From an uncultured Clostridia bacterium (GTDB lineage: Bacteria; Bacillota; Clostridia; Peptostreptococcales; Anaerovoracaceae): a DNA stretch of 7,832 nt. The notes under the pieces are model-generated. The model saw only the letters and a program-made list of their open reading frames with translations. It ran no database searches and had not been told where the DNA came from. The position numbers and the translations under genes are program-made. The stretch lies in NCBI GenBank assembly GCA_938045615.1, contig CALIBC010000038.1, positions 1 to 7,832 on the forward strand, in the 5' to 3' direction. Every line of letters begins with the position of its first letter. Position 1 is the first letter of the stretch. This document shows, in pieces, positions 1-5,365 of the stretch.

Positions 1-236
1 GCAAACTGAGTACTGTGGGACTGGCGTGTGGCGTCAGGCAACGACTGTCTTTCCACATGGCGCGCCACACGTTCGGAACCCTGTCGCTCAGCGCCGGTAT
101 CCCGATAGAGAGTATCGCCAAGATGATGGGACATGCATCTATCTCCAGCACGCAGATCTATGCGCAGGTGACAGACAAAAAGATCTCGGAAGACATGGAC
201 GAGTTGATTCGGAAGCAACAAGCGGCTTCAGCATGA
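1..236 (+). CDS. Tyrosine recombinase (integrase), C-terminal part, truncated by window edge
   Basis: This is the C-terminal end of a tyrosine site-specific recombinase, which cuts and rejoins DNA through a covalent tyrosine intermediate. The reading frame is open from base 3 to the TGA at 234-236 (77 codons), and the true start lies outside the window; the GTG at 15 is not a believable start because the frame continues upstream. Numbering from base 3, the visible catalytic elements are the HMAR box (His18, Arg21) within HMARHTF, a GH motif (His44) and the nucleophile Tyr53 in QIYA, nine residues after that His, which is normal spacing. The box II arginine, late histidine and tyrosine are therefore intact; the box I arginine is off-window. 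The wording of the boxes resembles integrases of Bacteroidales mobile elements and of hsdS/surface-gene inversion systems, not integron IntI. It runs towards hsdR. Whether it acts on this operon is inference. Confidence 0.9.
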   Translation, partial: KLSTVGLACGVRQRLSFHMARHTFGTLSLSAGIPIESIAKMMGHASISSTQIYAQVTDKKISEDMDELIRKQQAASA

Positions 237-411
237 TTCCCCGCACGGCCGTCCTAATATGCCTTTTCCCCTTTCACTGATTCTATCTTACTACATGACT
301 ACAACAGAGGTAATGTGGTGAAAGAAGCGGGATCGGGGTGTAGTTGGAAAGGTGTATGTACCATTACAACGAACAGACTACATGCAACTTCTTCTTTTAT
401 CGCTCTTCCGC

Positions 412-425
412 TTAGAGATCTCTAA
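412..425. repeat. Perfect 14-base palindrome TTAGAGATCTCTAA
   Basis: The sequence reads the same on both strands across all 14 bases with no spacer. It directly abuts the inverted-repeat arm that starts at 426. A spacerless palindrome is the form expected of a site bound by a symmetric protein dimer (a repressor or recombinase), not of an RNA hairpin. No function can be assigned from sequence alone. Confidence 0.75.
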
Positions 426-532
426 TTAACGTGAGTTCGATGTAAGCACCCTCTTATCAAGTGATCTTGCGCAGCCTGCGCAAACGCTCCGGACCTCGCG
501 GGTACTCCACTCTTACATCGAACTCGCGTTAA
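426..532. repeat. 107-base inverted-repeat element, left copy
   Basis: Two 21-base arms, 426-446 and 512-532, are inverted copies differing at a single position (T at 432 against the complement of C at 527). The outer ends are TTAACGT...GCGTTAA and the inner ends GTAAG...CTTAC. The right arm begins seven bases past the hsdR stop codon, so an hsdR transcript would run straight into the structure and could fold a long stem. There is no T-run directly after either arm, so this is not a textbook intrinsic terminator. A diverged paired element of the same design lies at 7662-7741. Confidence 0.85.
467..483. repeat. 17-base internal palindrome TTGCGCAG-C-CTGCGCAA
   Basis: Eight-base arms (467-474 and 476-483) flank one central base. 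As RNA or single-stranded DNA it would fold as a six-base stem (TTGCGC/GCGCAA) with loop AGCCT. It sits inside the 426-532 element, so the region could form a hairpin within a larger hairpin. No T-run follows on either strand. Confidence 0.75.
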
Positions 533-539
533 ACTGGGG

Positions 540-3500
540 TCATGTAATGTCTTTCAGCTCGTTGGCTGAGACCATAGAGGTGTACAGGTAGAGTGCCACG
601 GCGGCATGCAGGGCAGTAGGCAACAAGTCGGCCGGTATCTCGGCGGCAGCGTGATTCTCGTTGTTCCGCCATTGGTAGACGTTACGATAGTAGCCCCGGA
701 AGCGCTCGTACTTCGGGTTGCGCGTGGTGTAGAGTTCGGCCACGCGGGGAAAGTGCTTGACGGCATCGAGTAGGGCCGGCTCACGGCCATTGTCACACGG
801 CGGCATCTTGACGCCCTCCCGGAGCCAGTAAATTTTCTTCAGGAATGCCTCGAAGCGGCTGACAAGTTCGGCATACCAGGTGCGGAAATCCTCGTCACGG
901 TGTTGGGCTCGATAGAGACAATTGAGCGTGCGGCGCAGGATCGTCCGCAGCCCCTGCAAGTCGGGGATGGTCTCCGCGTTGACGATGCCGAAGAAGATGC
1001 TGAGCACCTCGCCGAACTCCACGAAGTGCACCCCATCACAGAAGTCGGCGAAGTCTTTCCGGAACTCTTCGCTGAGCCGCTGTTTAAGGTCAGCTTCATC
1101 GTATTCCGGATTGATCATCTCCCACGCCTTTTCGCGCACCATGTTGTTGAGAAGCTCCGAGAAATCACCCCGCTTGAAGTAGGTAGACATCAGTTCGGTG
1201 TTTGTGTCCATCATGTCTACCATCAGGTTTCGCACCGTTTCGTCGCATTCTTGGTTGGCCGTGTCAGCATCGCCATAGAGCATGGCGTTGCGTAAGGTGT
1301 CGCTTTGGACGGTCTGTTCGATAATCTGATCCGTCTGCTTTCGAGCCAGCTGTTCGTCTCGCCAATCGATGGATCCGAAGGCCTCGTTGAATTTCCGCTC
1401 GATCTCGCTGAGGTGTTGCATGTCCGGTTCAGCGATGCCGACGAAGGTGGACGTGGGCACGGGTTCTATCTCGGTGTCGGCGTTTTGCAGGTGAATGTTT
1501 CGCTCCTCGTTCTTAACCAGGCGGTAGCGGTCGAAGTCGATGGCTTCGAGCAGTCCGCGGGTCAGGTCATCCATGCCCAGCTTGGGCAACTTATGGATAA
1601 GCAGGGCCAGTACAGTCTCCTTCTTCTCCCATTCCAGACTGCCCTCGGGGAGGAGTGTAGAGAGGAACTCATAGGAGCGGATAAAGGACTTGATGGCGCT
1701 CTTGCACTCCACCCGACTCTCGTCGTCAAGGGCAAGGAAGCGAGCCGCCATCGTGTCGAGCAGTGGTTCGAGAGCTTTGCGTCCGGCTTTGCCTTTGCCC
1801 CAAAAGAGCGTGTTGAAGTGCTCTACCTCCTGCGGGGTGTAGATCCGGTAGCCCTCGATGGTAGCCAGCAGGTCGTTGAGCTTGTTCGGATCCGTCTCCC
1901 GGCTGAGGATAGTCGACTTATAGAAGGGTTGGAAGCTCTCTTCCACCTCGTCGTAGTCATTAACGAAGTCAAGTACGAAGGTGTCCTCCTTCCCCGAGCA
2001 GGTGCGGTTCAGGCGCGAGAGGGTTTGGACAGTTTGCAATCCATGTAGGGGCTTGTCGACGTACATGGTGTGCAGCAGCGGCTCGTCGTAACCGGTTTGA
2101 AACTTGTCGGCTACGATGAGGAAGCGGTACGGATCTTGGCGGAAGGTCTTTTCAATCATTGCTGAAGCAAATCCGTTCAGGCGCGCCTCATCCAGCTTCG
2201 CTCCGTGATAGTCAAACTCCCCGCTGAAGGCCACGATGGCTTTGTAGGGCGACTCCCGCTCGCCGAGCAGGCGGTTGATCGCGTGATAGTAATCGATGGC
2301 GCGCTCGATGCCGATGGTGCAGATCATGCAGCGGGCGCGGCCGCCGATGCGGTGGGCCACCGACTGGTGGAAGTGCTCCACCATGACGCGCGCCTTCTGC
2401 TCCACCGTCTCCGGCCGGCTCTCCACGAAGCGGTGCAACTTCCGTATGGCTTGAGTGCGCTCAAATTCGGGGTCGTCAGCCACCTTTTTGCGGATCAAGT
2501 AATAGCTGCTGTAGGTGGTGTAACTACGAAGCACGTCGAGGATGAAGCCCTCCTCGATGGCCTGCTTCATAGAGTAGACGTGGAAGGGGCGATGGCCTGT
2601 CTCGCCATCGGGGCGGGAGAAGGGTTCGCCGAAGGTCTCGAGCGTCTTGTTCTTGGGCGTGGCCGTAAAGGCGTAGAAGTTGGCATTGGAGGCCATGCGC
2701 CGGCCGGCCATGTAGCGCTCGATGAGGCTGTTTATTTCGTCCTCGCCGTCGGAAGTGTCGGAGGTGTCGGAGGTGTCGGGAGAGCCGCTGAGCACCCGGT
2801 TGGCATTGGCGCTCATCTTACCGCTTTGGCTGGAATGGGCCTCATCGATGATGACGGCGAAGCACTTATCGCTCAGCTCGCCGCCCACGTCGGAGAGAAT
2901 GAAGGAGAATTTATGGATGGTGGTGATGATGATCTTCTTGCCGTTCTCGAGGTGTCTGCGCAGCTCTCCACTGGTGGTGGCCGCGCCTACGATGTGATCG
3001 CTGTGGGTGAAGGCGCGGAGGTTATTGCGCAGCTGCTTGTCGAGGTTGACGCGGTCGGTGACGAGGAGGATGCTGTCGAAGAGCAGCCGGCCGTCGCGAA
3101 TCAGCTCCACCAGCTGATAGGCCAGCCAGGTGATGCTGTTTGACTTGCCCGATCCGGCGGAGTGCTGGATGAGGAAGCGCCGGCCGACGGCTTCTTGGCT
3201 TGTCTGCCGGAGCAGCCGGCGGACAACTTCCAGCTGGTGCCAGCGGGGCCAGATAATGCGGCAGTGCTTACGGCTGGTAGCGTCGTCTTTCTCTACGATC
3301 ACTTGCGCATAGTGCTCGAGTATGTCGCTTAGGCTCTCTTTGCGCAGCACGTCCTCCCAGAGGTAGGCCGTCTTCAGGCCGTGGGGATTGATGGGATTGC
3401 CGGCGCCGCCGTCTACGCCCTTGTTGAAGGGCAGGAACCAGCTGTCGCGCCCGCAGAGCTTGGTGCACATGTAGACGGACTCCTCGTCGGCGGCGAAGTG

Positions 3501-4061
3501 CACGGCGCAGCGTTTGGGCGCGAGGATCAGCTCGCGGGCGTCGCGGCTGCGGTATTGGGCGATGGCGTCGGCGGTTTCTTGGTTGGTGTATCGGTTCTTC
3601 AGCTCGAGGGTGATCACGGGCAGGCCGTTGATGAAGAGGGCTACGTCGAGCGAGAGGGTGGCGTTGGCGCGGGCGTAGTGGAGTTGGCGAATGACGCTGA
3701 AGCGGTTCTGGCGGTAGAGGGCCTCTCCGCGTTCGCTCAGAGCGGAGGGTAGGGGAGCGTAAAGGTCGAAGGTATTGCTGAGGTGCTTCACGCCGTTGCG
3801 CAAGACGTCCACCACCCCGCGCTTGGAAAGCTCGTCGTTGACCCGTTCGAGGAACTTGCGCCGGCCGGCGTCGGAGGCAAAGATGCGTGACTTCTCAACG
3901 GTGTCGGGCTGTGTGCTGCGGAGGAAGGCTTCGAGACGTGTGGGGTCGAAGCCATATTCGGGGGCGTAATCTTTGGAGGTGCCGGCTTCGTAGCCGTTCT
4001 GCTCGACGAGGTGAGCCACAAGGAGGTCTTCGAAGGACTTCTCATTCATTGAGGTTGGCAT
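540..4061 (-). CDS. hsdR: Type I restriction endonuclease subunit R (nuclease and DNA translocase)
   Basis: HsdR is the motor and nuclease of a type I restriction complex: on unmethylated foreign DNA it translocates DNA using ATP and cuts far from the recognition site. The 1173-residue protein has an N-terminal PD-(D/E)xK-type nuclease core (Asp139 in LDVALF, then Glu153 and Lys155 in LELKN). The SF2 motor follows: Walker A SAGSGKS (301-307, Lys306), DEAH (406-409), FTATP (465-469), and a late helicase motif QTVQTLSRLNR (676-686, Arg683 and Arg686). The rest is a helical C-terminus. An insertion between DEAH and TAT holds a short DTS repeat. The last ~80 residues contain RNNENH (1132-1137), resembling a HEPN RNase motif. 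The start is either Met1 (4061) or Met5 (4049); MNEKSFEDLL resembles the usual family N-terminus, so Met5 is plausible. hsdR follows hsdS by 34 bases and is probably co-transcribed with it. All catalytic motifs look intact. Confidence 0.97.
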   Translation of the reverse strand: MPTSMNEKSFEDLLVAHLVEQNGYEAGTSKDYAPEYGFDPTRLEAFLRSTQPDTVEKSRIFASDAGRRKFLERVNDELSKRGVVDVLRNGVKHLSNTFDLYAPLPSALSERGEALYRQNRFSVIRQLHYARANATLSLDVALFINGLPVITLELKNRYTNQETADAIAQYRSRDARELILAPKRCAVHFAADEESVYMCTKLCGRDSWFLPFNKGVDGGAGNPINPHGLKTAYLWEDVLRKESLSDILEHYAQVIVEKDDATSRKHCRIIWPRWHQLEVVRRLLRQTSQEAVGRRFLIQHSAGSGKSNSITWLAYQLVELIRDGRLLFDSILLVTDRVNLDKQLRNNLRAFTHSDHIVGAATTSGELRRHLENGKKIIITTIHKFSFILSDVGGELSDKCFAVIIDEAHSSQSGKMSANANRVLSGSPDTSDTSDTSDGEDEINSLIERYMAGRRMASNANFYAFTATPKNKTLETFGEPFSRPDGETGHRPFHVYSMKQAIEEGFILDVLRSYTTYSSYYLIRKKVADDPEFERTQAIRKLHRFVESRPETVEQKARVMVEHFHQSVAHRIGGRARCMICTIGIERAIDYYHAINRLLGERESPYKAIVAFSGEFDYHGAKLDEARLNGFASAMIEKTFRQDPYRFLIVADKFQTGYDEPLLHTMYVDKPLHGLQTVQTLSRLNRTCSGKEDTFVLDFVNDYDEVEESFQPFYKSTILSRETDPNKLNDLLATIEGYRIYTPQEVEHFNTLFWGKGKAGRKALEPLLDTMAARFLALDDESRVECKSAIKSFIRSYEFLSTLLPEGSLEWEKKETVLALLIHKLPKLGMDDLTRGLLEAIDFDRYRLVKNEERNIHLQNADTEIEPVPTSTFVGIAEPDMQHLSEIERKFNEAFGSIDWRDEQLARKQTDQIIEQTVQSDTLRNAMLYGDADTANQECDETVRNLMVDMMDTNTELMSTYFKRGDFSELLNNMVREKAWEMINPEYDEADLKQRLSEEFRKDFADFCDGVHFVEFGEVLSIFFGIVNAETIPDLQGLRTILRRTLNCLYRAQHRDEDFRTWYAELVSRFEAFLKKIYWLREGVKMPPCDNGREPALLDAVKHFPRVAELYTTRNPKYERFRGYYRNVYQWRNNENHAAAEIPADLLPTALHAAVALYLYTSMVSANELKDIT
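2751..2777. repeat. Three 9-base tandem repeats inside hsdR (Asp-Thr-Ser coding)
   Basis: Units GGAAGTGTC, GGAGGTGTC and GGAGGTGTC run head to tail on the plus strand. On the coding strand they give DTSDTSDTS at about residues 429-437, in an acidic linker between the DEAH and TAT helicase motifs. Because the unit is a multiple of three, copy-number change would lengthen or shorten the linker without breaking the frame. Confidence 0.85.
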
Positions 4062-4095
4062 AAAAGGAATGTGGGGGTTATAAGTGGGTGATTGT

Positions 4096-4755
4096 TTATT
4101 TCTCGGGGACTCGGATGCGTCCGGTTACGGCGTCGCTGATTAGGCGTTGCTTGTAGGCTTTCATCAGCTCCGTCTGCTGGCGGCAGGCGTTGATCATTCG
4201 GTCTATGGCAGCGGTCTTCTTTTCAATATACGCTACAATGGCGTGCTGTTCGGAAAGGGGGGGGAGGAATAGGGGCATAGACATGAATTCAGGTAAAGGA
4301 GTCACCTTACGAAGACCTCTATATAAAGGCCTCAATGCTTTTCTATCATCAAGTGAAATAAAATAATGACATAAGTACTTTGTATCCACATTTCTGGTTT
4401 CAAACACACTGTATGCACCTGTCAACATGCCATGATTACGCACATAACCAACAGTTCGCGGGGTCTCTTCTACATCGAAAAGGCAAAAGACAAGATCTCC
4501 GGGCTTGACAACTTTGTACGTCTTATAGTCTTTAGGGAACTTACCCTTCCCTTCCGAGAGATCACGAATAATTACTCCATTCTTGGTTAGTGAAAGAAGT
4601 GTGTAATCAGTGGCATTATCTCCTACTTCAACTGCTGTTTCTATTAAGACATTCTTGCATCGATGTTCCTCCCAGTGCTCTGGTACCTCGGGGATCCAGG
4701 GGGATGCCGGTGGGGCGGAAGCGGGTGTAGGGATGGATGCCGCGTGTGACAGCAT
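4096..4755 (-). CDS. hsdS: Type I specificity subunit, 3' part (second TRD), split from hsdS by frameshift
   Basis: HsdS sets the DNA sequence recognised by the restriction-modification complex. This 219-residue frame holds the second half of a normal HsdS: the start of a repeat unit PWIPEVPEHW (19-28), a target recognition domain (about 29-160), and the conserved segment PPLSEQHAIVAYIEKK (165-180) leading into a coiled-coil helix and the end SDAVTGRIRVPEK. The first ~18 residues (from the ATG at 4755) are an out-of-frame reading of the sequence that in the upstream frame encodes the conserved linker, so this start is probably not a natural N-terminus. No Shine-Dalgarno-like sequence precedes it. 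It overlaps the 5' part by 128 bases. Joined after removal of one C at 4699-4703, the two parts give a 416-residue HsdS of typical length. A C8 run lies in codons 164-167. It may be inactive alone, act as a half-subunit, or be made by frameshifting. Confidence 0.9.
   Translation of the reverse strand: MLSHAASIPTPASAPPASPWIPEVPEHWEEHRCKNVLIETAVEVGDNATDYTLLSLTKNGVIIRDLSEGKGKFPKDYKTYKVVKPGDLVFCLFDVEETPRTVGYVRNHGMLTGAYSVFETRNVDTKYLCHYFISLDDRKALRPLYRGLRKVTPLPEFMSMPLFLPPLSEQHAIVAYIEKKTAAIDRMINACRQQTELMKAYKQRLISDAVTGRIRVPEK
4223..4260. repeat. Direct repeat B, copy 1 (HsdS conserved segment after TRD2)
   Basis: This matches 4845-4882 at 33 of 38 bases. Both copies encode the LSEQ(R/H)AIVAYIE stretch that follows each recognition domain. 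It reflects the internal duplication of HsdS and offers homology for recombination that swaps or deletes a recognition domain. Confidence 0.9.
4257..4264. repeat. Homopolymer G8 (C8 on the coding strand) in hsdS 3' part
   Basis: Eight identical bases encode the Leu-Pro-Pro-Leu start of the conserved PPLSEQ segment after the second TRD. The matching place in the first half of the gene reads GGGGAGGGAAGGGG (4879-4892) on the plus strand, so it is interrupted and shorter. Runs of this length and composition are classic slipped-strand sites; a one-base change would remove the C-terminal conserved helix. The frame is currently intact across it. Confidence 0.9.
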
Positions 4756-5347
4756 GGGAGATAATGGTCTGCCGCAGCTCTTTGAGGCGCTCTATCTGCT
4801 CGGCCTGACGGGCGATATAGGTGTCGATCTGCCGCTCTTTCCGCTCGATATACGCCACAATAGCGCGCTGCTCGGAAAGGGGAGGGAAGGGGATCTCAAT
4901 ATTTTTCATTTCCTGATACCGAGTCGTCCAAAGATCAGCGACTATGCCACGTCCATTTCGATAGAATTCCTCTATGAAATCATTGCTGCGAAAGAGAAGA
5001 TGGTAATATCCTTGCTCACCATCCATAGAAGGCATCACTATGTTTATGAGTGACACGGAACCATCAAACGGAGAAATGCCGCAAGAGCCTTTTCTATCGC
5101 TTCTTGAATTGACGACATAATCGCCTTGAAGAACCAGTTTCCGCTTATCTCCATAAAGAGTTTTGACGGCTGTGTCTAATTGCGGCAAGATCCCGTCTTT
5201 TGTAACAGACAGGGGAGGGTAATCTTTATCCGAAACCATTTCAACGCGTTGTTTGAAGTGCTTCCGTATTTTATCCACCTCCCAGTGCTCCGGCACCTCA
5301 GGGATCCAGGGGATGCTGGTGGATTTGTATGCATCGTATCGTTTCAT
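4628..5347 (-). CDS. hsdS: Type I specificity subunit, 5' part (first TRD plus central conserved region)
   Basis: This 239-residue frame is the first half of HsdS. It runs: lead-in SIPWIPEVPEHWE (11-23), first target recognition domain (about 24-152), conserved PPLSEQRAIVAYIERK (155-170), a coiled-coil helix (about 170-198, QIDTYIARQAEQIERLKELR) and the linker HAVTRGIHPYTRFRPTGIP to residue 216. Residues 217-239 are an out-of-frame tail caused by an extra C at 4699-4703. The ATG at 5347 lies 18 bases after the hsdM stop and fits the family N-terminus, so the start is secure. In the family, an HsdS with a single recognition domain and its helix can sometimes pair with another copy and still give an active methyltransferase that reads a symmetric site. 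This truncated form has the parts needed for that, but activity is not shown by sequence. Confidence 0.93.
   Translation of the reverse strand: MKRYDAYKSTSIPWIPEVPEHWEVDKIRKHFKQRVEMVSDKDYPPLSVTKDGILPQLDTAVKTLYGDKRKLVLQGDYVVNSRSDRKGSCGISPFDGSVSLINIVMPSMDGEQGYYHLLFRSNDFIEEFYRNGRGIVADLWTTRYQEMKNIEIPFPPLSEQRAIVAYIERKERQIDTYIARQAEQIERLKELRQTIISHAVTRGIHPYTRFRPTGIPLDPRGTRALGGTSMQECLNRNSS
4668..4713. repeat. Direct repeat A, copy 1 (start of second HsdS half)
   Basis: This matches 5278-5322 with four substitutions and one extra base over about 45 bases. It encodes the (G/S)IPWIPEVPEHWE lead-in to a recognition domain. The single length difference is G5 here (4699-4703) against G4 there (5309-5312), which is exactly what breaks the hsdS frame. 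Confidence 0.93.
4699..4703. other. Frameshift site: C5 (coding strand) splitting hsdS
   Basis: On the coding strand ATC-CCC-CTG-GAT reads I-P-L-D and the frame then runs to a TGA at 4628-4630. With four C's it would read ATC-CCC-TGG-ATC (I-P-W-I), as in the first half of the gene, and continue to the TAA at 4096-4098. Residue 216 of the 5' frame joins Trp20 of the 3' frame, giving 416 residues. This could be a real mutation, a slippage-controlled switch, a programmed frameshift site, or a sequencing error. Confidence 0.9.
4845..4882. repeat. Direct repeat B, copy 2 (HsdS conserved segment after TRD1)
   Basis: This is the partner of 4223-4260 (33 of 38 bases identical), in the central conserved region after the first recognition domain. 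Confidence 0.9.
5278..5322. repeat. Direct repeat A, copy 2 (start of first HsdS half)
   Basis: This is the partner of 4668-4713. Here the run is G4 and the frame reads SIPWIPEVPEHWE without a break, which makes it the natural in-gene reference for the frameshifted copy. Confidence 0.93.
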
Positions 5348-5365
5348 TGTGCTGAGAGCGGGGGA

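Larger units (their letters stand above)
237..539. other. Gene-free convergent intergenic region with stacked palindromes
   Basis: This 303-base stretch separates the converging recombinase and hsdR genes. I see no credible coding region or tRNA in it. The left part (237-411) is AT-richer than the genes and contains an 8-base direct repeat, ACTACATG, at 290-297 and 377-384, too short to interpret. The right part (412-532) is highly structured: a perfect 14-base palindrome, then a 107-base element bounded by 21-base inverted arms, with a further 17-base palindrome inside. Plausible roles are a two-way transcription terminator for the convergent genes, a dispersed repeat, or a recombinase site. 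Confidence 0.7.

Noticed and set aside
290..384. 8-base direct repeat ACTACATG (290-297, 377-384) as an attachment core
   Set aside because: It is too short, lacks flanking inverted arms, and could occur by chance in a 300-base region.
457..528. A 23-codon open stretch on the minus strand ending YPRGPERLRRLRKIT and TGA
   Set aside because: It has no start codon, a stop lies immediately upstream, and it sits within the palindromic element; the charged reading can arise from the GC-rich palindrome. It could be a relic of a repeated element, but that is not supportable here.
424..534. Integron attC-like site: outer inverted cores with GTTAAAC at the right end fitting GTTRRRY, near a tyrosine recombinase
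   Set aside because: The left core AATTAAC does not fit RYYYAAC, the right-hand element (7662-7741) does not fit either core, and the recombinase tail is not of IntI type.
1305..3143. Long plus-strand open frames across hsdR (for example 1305-2048 and 2205-3143)
   Set aside because: They are antisense shadows of the well-conserved hsdR frame, caused by GC-rich codons, and resemble no protein family.
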